This document shows positions 43,890 to 55,023 of a stretch of 64,000 nucleotides of DNA, one piece after another. Within the stretch, counting starts at the first letter, position 1; the number at the start of each line of letters is the position of its first letter. A program made the translations under genes and the position numbers. Under the pieces are notes generated by a model. The model did not search any database. It saw only the letters and a list, made by a program, of their open reading frames with translations, and was not told where the DNA came from. This stretch comes from Hippopus hippopus (Eukaryota; Mollusca; Bivalvia; Cardiida; Cardiidae). The stretch lies in assembly GCA_946811185.2 (NCBI GenBank), contig OX328096.1:43910252-43974251 (forward strand), written 5' to 3'.

Positions 43890-45664
43890 CAGGGCCTGCT
43901 CTGTTTTTTTTTCTTTCGCCACTATTTTCGCCAATTTAAAAAACTTTTCGCCACTTTTTTTATTTATGAGCCATTTTTTTCGCCACTTTTCCTAATTTAT
44001 GAGCCATTTCTTTCTACTTTTCCGCTACTTTCCTTTTTACCACCATTTATCCCCCTTTATTCCGTTCAGGTATCAGACACAGAGATCAAGGGTTTTTTTA
44101 TGTTTTTTTTTTTTCAATTTTAATTCATTTGTACAACTATGAAAACATGAATGATGAAAATTACATAAAGTCTTTTATCATGATGGGGATTTAATCCTTT
44201 AGCACCTGACACAATTTTAGACACATCCAAATCCAAAGCATATACAGACATCAATTTAAATGTTGCCGAAATAGTGGAAGATTGTCAGTGATAGGATAGA
44301 AAACATTGTTTGAAAAGGAGAAAATGCTGGTTACCAGCATTTTTTTCTTTTCTCACAATGTTTTCATAAGTCTCTTTATTGAGGTCGTTAAAAAGTTGGC
44401 ATTGTGTGGGTTGATAAAAGAAACAAAAAAAAAAAAAACATGGTAAAAACACAATGTAATTAAATTCTGTTTGAATCTAGAAGCAGACTTGTGCTGCAAG
44501 TAGACAGTATTTCTTCCATGACCTTTACAGGAGAAATTACATGTATAGTATGTGATGAAAGAATTTCTGTATGCCTACCTTGAGTGAAACAGTTGAATCT
44601 TACTATCACTTTTGGATATGATTTGCTTATCAAAGAAAAAAATTAGAAAGGATTTTTATCTACTTGTTGACTCAAAAGAACATTATCTGACCATTGGGTT
44701 TTGATTGCCTTGTAATTTATGACCCCATTGATGCAGTCACTCATTACTTCAAACCCTGACATTTCTCATCAGATTACAAATAATGTCCAGAGTGATGAGA
44801 AAAGAGAAAAAAAAAATTTTTCTTCACGGCTGTAATGAGGACCAACCACAATCTTGATTCAAAAACATATCTAGGACTTGGTAAAATTTAAAAGAATTAA
44901 ACTTAACAAGGTTGACAGAGACGTAATCTATATAGTCAATAAAATAGCTGTTAGGAAGGAAAAGGTGTAGAGTATTCTAAAAATAGAATGCTATAAATAG
45001 AACAATGCACTGCAGATTTTGCTTGAGTTGCCGATGTGAGGAAGGCAAATGATTGTTTTCAATATTTTTTAATCCTTTGGTTTACCATCCATCATTGTAA
45101 TTTAATAAAAAATATTTGTAAAGAATATCTCCAGCAGTAAGAAGAGGTAATTCTGCTTTATTTTACGACTATTCATGTATTGAGAATCAGTAGTGATCGT
45201 CTTACGTCATTTAAACAAATAAGCAGACGCTTTACCTGTGGGGGAAAAGAGACAGGTTTTCGTGGGACAAAGGGGTAGATTTAGCAAGTTGGTAACAGAT
45301 AAGGATCATAACACTCTGCTGTCTTGTCTAAACTGACGAAGTTAATAAAGGATAACTAGTGTCACCCTTTGTCTTAGATAGCCAGTATTTCATGAATATA
45401 GCCAGGTCGGGAATTTTTTAACGCGAAAGTTTTTTTGCCGAGCAAGCTTGACGAGGCGAAGTTGAGATATTGAAGGTGGCTTCTTCGCCCACGTCGCCCT
45501 GTACCTTGTTCCCTGCTTCACCCTTTCTCTACTTATCTCGTGAGTTGAGACAAAAACTGAAGAATTGCCGATAGAAAAAAAACTTTCGCCAGTTAAAGAA
45601 AAAATTCGCCACTTGTTCAGAATTTTCGCATTTGACGAAAATGGCGATCGGCAGCGCGGGGCCT
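43890..45664. mobile_element. 1.8 kb sister copy of the 33255-37241 element, inverted
   Basis: Starts CAGGGCCTGCTCTG and ends CAGCGCGGGGCCT. It aligns in reverse with 33255-33607, 34705-35681 and 36765-37241, that is, the host element without its two nested insertions. It contains its own copy of the hairpin MITE (about 44195-44420). Flanks GTATTATA / GTATATAT may be a worn 8-bp duplication. Confidence 0.78.
44195..44420. repeat. Palindromic MITE inside the 43890-45664 element
   Basis: From 'tttaatcctttagcacctga' to 'ttgtgtgggttgataa', core aaatgctggttaccagcatt. The counterpart in the sister element is split by the 35682-36764 insertion (35620-35681 and 36765-36910). Confidence 0.7.
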
Positions 45665-45669
45665 ACGTA

Positions 45670-48225
45670 TATATAAATTTGGTAAACCAGGCTTATTTGG
45701 TCGCCCTTTTTTCTCCGGGATAACTGCATTGCGTGGCTGAATAAAAATTCATTATTATTATATCTCAGGCACATAAAATGCAAACTTGATAGTCAGAAAT
45801 CGCGTTTCTCTTTTATTAGGAATTCGTGTGCAAACTTGATATAATGCTATGTGGGACATATTTAATGCTCTAGGTCTTAAAGATTTGTGACAAGAAAAAA
45901 ATCTTTCGATTTCCCCAGTATAACTCAATGTAAATCATGTGATCCGTTGGCGCGGCTATCTTGACTCCAGTCTATGGTTTGGGGGAAAAAATGGGTATAT
46001 GTACAAACAAGAGAAATCTTTTGAAAAAAAGATATCTGTTTAAGAGGTCCTGGAATACGAACTTTTTTTGTGGTTCAATACGACGAGAAACAATCTATTA
46101 AAGTAACGACACAAGCGATGGCCCCTTTTCCCTATCGATTACATTCTGTTGAAAAGTCAAATTTTCAGTTAGAATTATTGTTTTAGGATTAGAAGTTAAC
46201 CACCTCGTGGTTTGAAAAGGACTAGTTATTGCTAAAATTGGCGTGTCTGAAAATACGCATAGCCGAATTTAATTTAATAGCAATGCCTTACCTCCCGTAG
46301 GCCTAACGATACAAAGGTCGATAACAGGCTACCAGTTTAATTTTCAGAGACTGCTGCATGTTAATAAGTCGATAAATTTAATATTAAAGATTATCAATTT
46401 CAAACGTAGAGGTTCGACATACTTTCCGGAGTTTGGCGAACGTAAACCGTGTTAAATCGATAACTGATATTCCGTGACTATGAAAGACAAGAAAAGTGTA
46501 ACATTATGCAATGTTCATCGGTCGCCCAGCTTAGAACTTAAAATATACTGTCAATCATTGTATAGACTGTTTATCTGGCGTTTATTCAGTTTATTAGGTT
46601 TTCAACCTTAACTCAAGATTGGTCTGATAAACGCGACTCAGAGCGGCTTTAAGAACAGTGTAGATAAATATCAGACTGCACAAGACATGGTTTCTTATCC
46701 TTGGTTTCCACTTTAAGTCACGGCCGGAAAAAAAAAAAAAAAACCTAAACGAATTTGCAGTATTTGAGCTTTACTTGTCGGTTTGAAATCTCGAATTCAA
46801 TTTATAGTGTAGTTAAATGGCTTAGATTTGTATTATCCGATACATTAAAGATACATCCTTACAGCTTGAGAGAAAAACGTTATTAAGATTATATAGACTG
46901 TAGAATGGTACAGAATTCAGTCAGTTGTGTTAAAACCGATATATATGAGCCATGCTCAAGCAAAATAGGGCTTAATGCATCTCCGTGATACATCATACCT
47001 GGTAAGTCTTCATATTATCATGGATCCATAAAATACATTTTTTATAACACTCGACTTAATCATATAGTACACTGATCCTTTAACATGCAGAAAATTGGCC
47101 AGCAGCGAAAAATTTCGGCCCAGGTCAGCCTATGCGGACTGTAGAGGCTGACCTGGTTCGATACTTTCTGCAGATGCATTAGGCCTCCTTTTCACAAAGC
47201 ATGGCTCAAACATGATGGAATGGAATAAAGAAACTCAATAGATTTGTCCAAGGAAGCGAACCTTGGTGAATAGAAAACTGGTTTACAGTCTAAGCTGTTA
47301 TTAATGGCGAGACGTCACGGAAATTTTATGTTTGTTTACTGCCAAGAATCGAATACGTGGTAACTTGGATAGAAATTCGTTCTCCCACGCTGTTCATTAC
47401 GCATTTTCTTTGTTTGCCTCATTACTCACATGGCAGAGGTCAAGTAAAGTCACGTGATAGAATACATAATTATCATGCGATACCCCTTGGGTATAACGGA
47501 ATATTATCGGAAATCTTCGATCTAGGCAACCTTGCAAACGTTAGGGGCAACATTTGGCATGAAGATACAAGAGTATAGTTTGGTAAATATGAAAGGGGTT
47601 ACAACTTGCTGAAAACGAGTATAGATGTATAGATCTTTAAGTGATCCCCATGGTTCAATCAGTAGGCAGCTCAGTGCGACTAAATACACCTTTCCTGACA
47701 GTGTTGATCAACAACAGCCTGCACAAAAAATTGCATTTAAAGATTTAAAAGTTCTTTTTTCCCATCAAAAAAAAGAGAGGGAAAAAAAGTATACGGTGTT
47801 ACAATATTATCCATGGTTTTACGCAACGTTTGGAGCTAATCGGTCCTAAAAAAAATTTTTTTTCCGTTAAAAAAAATACAGGGTGTCCTGATATTATCCA
47901 TAGTATTACGACCCTGAGGAAGTGGACTGTTTAACACCATGGGAAAAAGAGAAACTGCTTGTCATCGACACTGTCAGATGCGGAAAAGTGTAGAAACTGT
48001 ATAATAATTATGTTCTACATTTTGTAATTGTGACTCACGAATCCATGAAAACAACTTTGTTAATACAAAAATCTGGTCTCATATTAGATCTACAAGATAC
48101 ATAACAAAATATCATCGGGAAACTTTTATGATTACACAATCCGATAAAAATTACAAGTCCATAATGTGGGTATATCTTAAAGAAAGCAGCAGGTCCGAAT
48201 GATAATAACATTACGTTACATAGTA
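45670..48225. other. Mostly non-coding; holds one MITE and hairpin fragments
   Basis: Apart from the 46935-47215 repeat and a hairpin fragment near 46665, I see nothing coding. The frames at 47357-47578 and 47625-47849 lack domains and good codon bias. Confidence 0.45.
46935..47215. repeat. MITE-like repeat 'gagccatgctcaa ... catggctc'
   Basis: Ends 'atatgagccatgctcaagc' and 'aagcatggctcaaacatga' are inverse. The middle includes 'atcatggatccataaaat' and an 'aggtcagcctatgcggactg' palindrome. A related copy is at 6868-7100 and a fragment at 18130-18240. Confidence 0.6.
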
Positions 48226-48725
48226 TAAATCAAAGTACTGACAGACTAGCGAATTTGAAATAAGTGGCTATGGTAAATATAAAACTTGATTTGTTTAGAC
48301 AAGATTGAAGAAAAATTGTCTAATTCGGTTACTGAGTCCGTTCCAGTTCCATCGGTTCATTCCGGTTATTAAGTCCAATCCGGTCTAATTCAGATCCAGT
48401 TCAGTCCATTGATTTTATCCGACGCTCTTGACTATTTACTTCTCAAAACAAGAAATATCATGAAAAACTTTTAATTTAAAACAGGTTATTTCGTTGAAAT
48501 GATCTCTCCCGCCTAAAAAGACCTCTTTAGATAGAAACATATAAGAGGTATTGTGTTTTGCATGTACACGTGGCCTTTTTGTTGTTGGTCCTTTATGAAA
48601 TTATCCATTAAGCCCCCTTTTTCCATAGCATAGCATTTCATTAGATTAAAAACAAATGATGATTGTCTGTGGCTTATGATGAACAAGATGAATATGAAGT
48701 TTCATAAAATTTTGTCCAATAGTTA

Positions 48726-49492
48726 GTCTCAGTAGCGTCCAACTGAATAAACAACTTGTTTATAAAATGAAAGTAAATTTCATTTTTACCATGCAAAAAT
48801 ATGGCGATTATTATGACTTTCACGATATGTAAAGGTGCAGTTCGCAAAAGTCCCAGTCGGTGGCAGCAAAAAGAATTTTGAAACTAGAACAGATCTACCA
48901 TGCCGCATTATCTGTTTGTTTACATCGATGATCGCCGACGATTAGCCGAGTTTTCGTCATAAATCTCCGCAGTGACGTGTTAGTGACGTAAACACCACGT
49001 GATCATTCAAAGCGTCGAAACAAACCCTTCATTCACTTGATCGTTTTGTCCCCATTCTAGGCTTGAAAAACGTAAGCAGAAACAACGACACAGGCTGATC
49101 ATCGCTTATTCAGGAAGAGTTTACTACATCTAAATAAGAAAACAGGTTCAGAATGAGCAATCTTACTCTCCGATGACATAGCGTTGGAATTGTAAACAAT
49201 AGTCCTGTCTACTACGTCATAGCACTAATGAGATGCAATTTTATCATGTGACGTTCTCGAAGACCTAGTTTGAATATACACGAACGATAACGACGGTTGT
49301 CTCGATCAATGGCGTCCCTGAAATCGACGGCTTCTTCATGCATTTTCGCACGCGTATATCATGGCAACCAATGCAGTAACTGACACGTAAAGGTTTTCTC
49401 CGATCTTATATATGTGTGTTGTGATGGGTAATCCGTTATATTTTCGAGTTTTAAACAGTGAAAATTACCTGTTCTTTGGCTTTACTGAGGCT
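48726..49492. mobile_element. 767-bp insertion in the left tandem copy, TTA flanks (Harbinger-like?)
   Basis: Absent from the right copy, where 'caatagttaaagaaatatcag' is continuous. Flanked by TTA (48723-48725 and 49493-49495), with short ends GTCTCAGTA / TACTGAGGCT. A TTA duplication fits PIF/Harbinger elements; the ends are weak, and a deletion in the right copy is also possible. Confidence 0.5.
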
Positions 49493-49664
49493 TTAAAGAG
49501 ATATCAGTCCATAATGGAAATATACATCAACCCCCCTTTTCCGATGACACAGCATCAAATGAAAAAAAAAAGAAAAAAAATCTCAATCGGTGGACTATCG
49601 TAAGGAATATAAGTATGAAGTTCCATCAATTTTCATCTAGGATTTTAAAAGATGTCTGGCCGGA

Positions 49665-49725
49665 CAGATCAAGATCAGACTGCAAAGAGTGTACAGTCTG
49701 ATCTTTGATCTATACTATCCGATAA
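49665..49725. repeat. Short hairpin repeat in the left tandem copy
   Basis: agatcaagatcagactgcaa and tgtacagtctgatctttgat form a stem; the right tandem copy has lost the second arm (54560-54600). Confidence 0.65.
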
Positions 49726-49875
49726 GGGGATATTTTTCTCAAAAATATAACTGAAATAGCAATATTCAGGTTTTTACCATCAGCCTGAACGTTTTATTTA
49801 ACTTTTTTTTTTTAGCAGGTTAAGGATTAAATTGGATTATATAGTTAATCAATAGCACAAGATGCAATAGTTAAC

Positions 49876-50107
49876 TATTTAACTCTTTACATAACGAAAA
49901 ATTTTACAGCCCTCCACATTAAAAGCTGTTCCAGACCATAAAGTTAAATGTGGCTCAGTTGATGAAAGCATATTCTAAAGGGGCCGAAAACAATATGAGA
50001 AAAGGAGAAAATGCTGGTAACCAGTATTTTCTCCTTTTCCCGCATTGTTTTCAAAGGGCTTCTTCCCCACTTTCGTGAAAACTCGGGTTTGCATTATAAG
50101 GGTTAAT
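49876..50107. repeat. Palindromic MITE in the left tandem copy
   Basis: From 'taactctttacataacgaa' to 'gcattataagggttaa' with hairpin core aaatgctggtaaccagtatt. Its duplicate lies at 54755-54986 with a cleaner core (aatgctggtaaccagcattt). Confidence 0.72.
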
Positions 50108-51029
50108 ATACAAGACGTACAATAACATTAGTTTCACGTTCACAATAATCTAAATAATGAATGACTGAAGGAAGGAGAAGGGTTCACTGTCCAGTGAGGG
50201 TTTGTGTAGCTGGAATTTGCTACAAGTTACCTGGGGGTATCTATTTTTAGATCCACACATACTTTAAAGCAGTGCTGTGTAGGAATCAGTTATATGAGCC
50301 TGATTTCACTGTGTATCAACGTACACCGGATATAGCGATTGTCCAATCGAGGGAAACTTCACACAGTGCAGTACAAGGTCAGTACTTTTCCAATGTTTTC
50401 GTTGAAATACATAAAAATTCACCGTAAGTATATTTGGCAGTCGTTACTGATACATTAATGTAGCTGTCTTACCACAGCAAATGGTTGGGAAACATCCACA
50501 AGAGCTACGAATAACAAAAATACTCCCCTAATCACTGATAATCTCCTCTTGTCTGTCACGAAAATGCTGCTTTTAAAGACTGTTTTGATAAAATATTAAT
50601 CCGTCATATATTGAAATCAATGATAAATAGCCTAGTTAATCATGGCGAATCGATAGAAAAATTCCTGACTTATTTTTAAAACTGCATTTTTCGATATATT
50701 CATCTTTGTTTTTTCTCTACGGTGTACGGTCTATAGGAGGATGGTGTACGCAATATAGCAAAAGCTCCTGTTAGGAGTGTACGGTCGATAGCGAGATAAA
50801 ATCTTCGTAAAATACATTGTCTAGTGCTGGAATTAGACGAGTTTGCTGTTCGAGGATAGATTTTTGTCATTCGAACGTACCCTGTCCTTTAATTATTAGA
50901 ATTATCATGACTGTAATTTCGTTATTTTTATTTTTTTTCCAGCCCTGAACACAGGGCATACATGTAACACCGCAAACTACGACAAAACGTGTTAATAAAT
51001 GAAGACCAAAACTTTCTATGAAACTCTTA

Positions 51030-51237
51030 AATATTTGTTTGTTTGTTTGAGTTTACGTCCCAGTCAACAATTTTTTAGTCATGTTGGGACGGAGCCACCG
51101 CTTCCTGGGTATTTAACCAGTACTATGGGGAGTAAATGTGTGTTGCTCAAGGACACAACACGGTTACGCCGTTGATGAGGATCGAACCCAGGACCTCTCT
51201 CAGAAATCCGACTTTGCCACTAGGACACCGCGCTTGA
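51030..51237 (-). mobile_element. tRNA-derived SINE (inside the 3.3 kb transposon)
   Basis: On the minus strand it starts near 51237 with a tRNA-like head: an A-box-like GTCCTAGTGGCAAAG and a B box GGTTCGATCC, followed by a ~130-bp body ending in a (CAAA)n tail (GTTTGTTTGTTTGAG on the plus strand at 51037-51051). Insertion into the element must be later than the element's formation. Confidence 0.65.
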
Positions 51238-51331
51238 AAAATGACACCGGAGGTACATGTGTACACCGACCATAGATGGACAATCACTACCTAGCCCTAT
51301 GATGAAAAGAGAAATCCTGCAATAACTATTA

Positions 51332-51816
51332 TTATTTTTTATTACTCAGTTTTTCCGTTAACACATGCTTCTTCAGGCAGCCAGGCGAGTGGAAATCTTT
51401 CCCACAGTATGAACACTTTTCCAGTGAAACGTTCAGATGTTTCGCGCAGTGAAATCTGTACTGGATTGCCTGATTGAACCCTTTCTTACACATCTGGCAC
51501 ATGTATTTGAAGATCTTGTCATGTTTGTTGCTTATGTGGAGGTTTAACCCATACTTTGTTTGGAATTGTTTTCCACATTGGTCACAGATGTGTTTTTTTT
51601 GTCATCTGCATGGCACTTGATGAAGGCTGCGTGGCACTCGATGAAGCCTGCATGGCACTCGATGAAGGCACTGGTGCACTTTGCTTCAACGGAGTGCTGC
51701 TTCTTGGTCCGGTTTTCATATGCAATTTTTCATGCCTTGTTACATTACGTTTTATACGGGATCTGTATGTACATTTTTTACATTGAAACTTTGTTGCCTC
51801 CTCTATTGCTGATATG
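51332..51816 (-). pseudogene. C2H2 zinc-finger coding segment with a 1-base frameshift, inside a transposon
   Basis: Reading leftwards, finger 1 is CX2CX12HX3H (FQCKKCTYRSRIKRNVTRHE). A Ser/Ala/Gln linker follows with three PSSSAMQ-like repeats. Finger 2 is CX2CX12HX4H (HICDQCGKQF start), finger 3 is CX2CX12HX3H (YMCQMCKKGF start), and a fourth finger (CSYCGKDF) lacks its last His; then a stop at 51334-51332. Between the linker and finger 2 a run of eight A (minus strand, 51593-51600) puts the halves out of frame by one base, so this copy is broken unless the run is a sequencing error. The segment may begin at one of several AG sites near 51790-51830; in the finger frame there is a stop just upstream. 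It lies wholly inside the 50307-53630 element. Nucleic-acid binding is the likely ancestral role. Confidence 0.6.
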
Positions 51817-54754
51817 TCTTAAGATTCATCCATCTGAAAAGTAAAAGTACAGCACATTACGTTAACACGCCCTTTGCAGTTTAAACCCCTGTAAACCCCA
51901 CTTTATATAGTGAAAAGTGGGGGTTACAGGGGTATGGATTATTTTTCTTAATTTTGTTTAAAATGCAGATTTTGGGTGCTCATTAGAACCGCCTCGATGA
52001 GGCACTTCTAACGACTCTCCAAAATCTCTGTTTGGATCAAAAATAAGAAAAATATCGCAGTTTTTCTTCCGGAAAATGCCACTTTTGAAACCATGTCAAA
52101 TAGCAATATATTGCATAGGTATGTTAACGTAATGACAACTATATTATACATCACGAAAGTATGCCAACCTTAAAGCTGTCAGAGCCTTACGGACGGTTCC
52201 AACGCGTACCCACAATCTATTTGGAAAGAAAAAAAAAAAAAAAAAAGAGAGAAAAGAAACAGAAAAATAAACGAAAATTTCGAATTGACAATCGTCATCT
52301 TAATGCTATAAAATTGCTGAGTATAACATGGACATGTTACCGTATGGGTTGAAAAGGCTTATTGTGGCCAATGTTTCTTTTCACAAAGCTGACTACCTAA
52401 TTAGTGAAGCAAAGGACTTAAGCGCTCCATAACAGAGCAAGAAATCATAATTTTTTCATCAGTACATATTCAATACACTTCAATTCTCACCAGCTGTGAA
52501 AATGACATTTCGTTTCATGTGTATCGGGTCTTTGTTAAAGACTATTGGTACACGTTAGAATGAACACCCACAATCCATGTTTTAAACAGAAAGAAATATT
52601 ACTTTATACCCCTTTACATCCTAGTGTTACGCTGTATTTAAAAACCTAGGGTGATAGGGCATCTAAATGATATGATCGTCTTATCAAGATGTCAGTATAA
52701 TTGCCAATGCCCTTAGTATGTGAGATTCAAAATCAAGTCTTTAAACTGCAAAAGAAACAAATTGCAGCTCGTGAATTTCATGCAAAGAACCACTTTGTTG
52801 TCACATAAAGTGTCCTTCCGACAGAAGACAGAAGACTAGCTGCATTCTAAGAAAGCCTAAACTTGTTTTAAGTTAAGAACCGTATGATAAGCACAAACAA
52901 GGTTAAGCATTAATGCAATGAAACAATATTGTGTAATGATTCGCTCGAGTTCTGTCAATGATTTGTAACCTCAATGCAATCATGCTTTAATCACTTGCAT
53001 TTCCAATTTTCTCTGTTTTCGGCACACAACTAAGAAATCAATAGTTATTTGATACTTGCCAATGTCTCTAAAAGGCATGCACAGGTATTCATTTCTAGAT
53101 TTACATATAACTCCCGTTTACGTCAGAATATAAACTTTTCTTCTCATCTGTAGTCCGTACACTACTTTTGCTGTAAGTCGTACACCAATTTGACAACTGC
53201 CTGCTATAGACCGTACACTGGCTATTTTTTTTTAAATCTAAATATTCGGAAAACTAAGAACAAACTGGAAGTAAAACTTCGTTTGTAAGTACTTAGGACC
53301 TCAAAGAAGTTATAACAAAGCGAATTGCGGGCCTGAATAACAATAAAATTGAGAAATATGAAAATTTTGAGTCGGCCTGTTAAATGTCAAGAAAAACATC
53401 AGTGATTGGGCAGGTCATTCTGCTAAATTCTAGTGCAGAAATACTTTTCCTAAGTGTTTCACATATTCATACATATACCCGAACCTATCATTGATGTAAG
53501 TTCTATATTTTCCAGGCAAAATACTATAAAACACAAAAATAATAAAAGAAATACTGACCGTGTAGCTCACTCCGTAAACATTTCCCTCGATTGGACAATC
53601 GCTATATCCGGTGTACGTTGATACACAGTGGATTTGCTTAGGTCACTTAATTTACATATAAGCAAACATCATGCACCTTATCAATGACATCTTGTACAGT
53701 CTATTATTTTTTAAGTAGACATGTTCAAATCGGGATGGTAGCGAGTCTGTGCTTTTTGTGAAAATTGTCATATATGACAGAATTAAGATTCGTAACAGTA
53801 AGGAGTTATTTTTCTGTGAGGCAGTACTTGGCAACTGTGGGGTTTTTTGTTTACATTGAGTCTGGCTCAATCTGGATGCCTATAGACTTATCAAAGTACT
53901 GAAAGTACTGACAGACTAGCGAATTTGAAATAAGTGGCTATAGTAAATGTAGATCTTGGTTGGTTTATACAAGACTGAAGAAAATTTGTCAAATTTGGTT
54001 TCTGAGTCCGTTCCAGTTCCATCGGTTCATTCCGGTTATTAAGTCCAATCCGGTCTAATTCAGACCCAGTTCAGATCCGTTGACTTTACCTGACGCTCTT
54101 GACTATTTACTTCTCAAAACAAGAAATATCATGAAAAACTTCAGTTTGTTAACTTTCATTTTAAAACAGGTTATTTCGTTGAAATGAAATCTCCCGCCTT
54201 AAAAGACCTCTTTAAATAGAAACATATAAGAGGTATTGTGTTTTGCATGTACACGTGGCCTTTTTGTTATTGGTCCATAATGAAATTATCCATTAAGCCC
54301 CCTTTTTCCATAGCATATCATTTCATTAGATAAAAACAAATAATGATTGTCTGTGGCTTATCATAAACAAGATGAATATGAAGTTTCATAAAATTTTGTC
54401 CAATAGTTAAAGAAATATCAGTCCATAATGGAAATATACATCAAACCCCCTTTTCCGATGACACGGCATCAAATGAAAAAAAGAAAAAAATCTTGCGGAC
54501 TATGAAGTTTCATCAATTTTTATCAAGGATTTTAAAAGATGTCTGTCTGGACGGACGAACAGACAGTGTAAATCAAGATCAGACTGCACAGACTATCCGA
54601 TAAGGGGATATTTTTCTCAAAAATATAACTTTGAAATAGCAATATTCAGGTTTTTACCATCAGCCAGAAAGTTTTATTTAACTTGTTTTTTTTAGCAGGT
54701 TATGGATTAACATGGATTATACAGTTAATCAATAGCACAAGATGCAATAGTAAA

Positions 54755-54986
54755 CTATTTAACTTTTTACAAAACGAAACATTTTACACCCCTCCACATT
54801 AAAAGCTGTTCCAGACCATCAAGTTAAATGTTGCTCAATTGATGAAAGCATATTCTAAAAGGGCTGAAAACAGTATGAGAAAAGGAGAAATGCTGGTAAC
54901 CAGCATTTTCTTCTTTTCCCGCATTGTTTTCAAAGGGCTTCTTCCCCACTTTTGTGAAAACTCGCGATTGTGTGGTAAAGGGTTAA
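54755..54986. repeat. Palindromic MITE in the right tandem copy
   Basis: Counterpart of 49876-50107: 'taactttttacaaaacgaaa' to 'tgtggtaaagggttaa'. Confidence 0.72.
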
Positions 54987-55023
54987 TATACAAGACGTAA
55001 AATAACAGTTTAACATATCAGTT

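Larger units (their letters stand above)
50307..53630. mobile_element. 3.3 kb DNA transposon: perfect 50-bp TIRs, 5-bp TSD
   Basis: The left end 50307-50356 and the right end 53581-53630 are perfect reverse complements over 50 bp, beginning CACTGTGTATCAACGTACAC. GATTT is repeated on both sides (50302-50306 and 53631-53635), and the paralogous copy near 56490-56500 shows the empty site with one GATTT. Near both ends are short repeats of GTGTACGGTCTATAG type (50722, 50740, 50778; reversed near 53150-53215), which look like transposase-binding sites. Inside are a C2H2 zinc-finger fragment and a SINE; I see no transposase. A 5-bp duplication with CAC ends fits Transib/RAG-like or some hAT elements, but the superfamily is not proven. 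Confidence 0.85.
48230..53900. repeat. Left copy of a local tandem duplication
   Basis: From 'caaagtactgacagactagc' to 'gcctatagacttatc'. Matches 53901-56748 in the same direction once the 3.3 kb transposon (50307-53630) and the 48726-49492 insertion are removed, giving a unit of about 1.5-2.3 kb. Confidence 0.82.
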
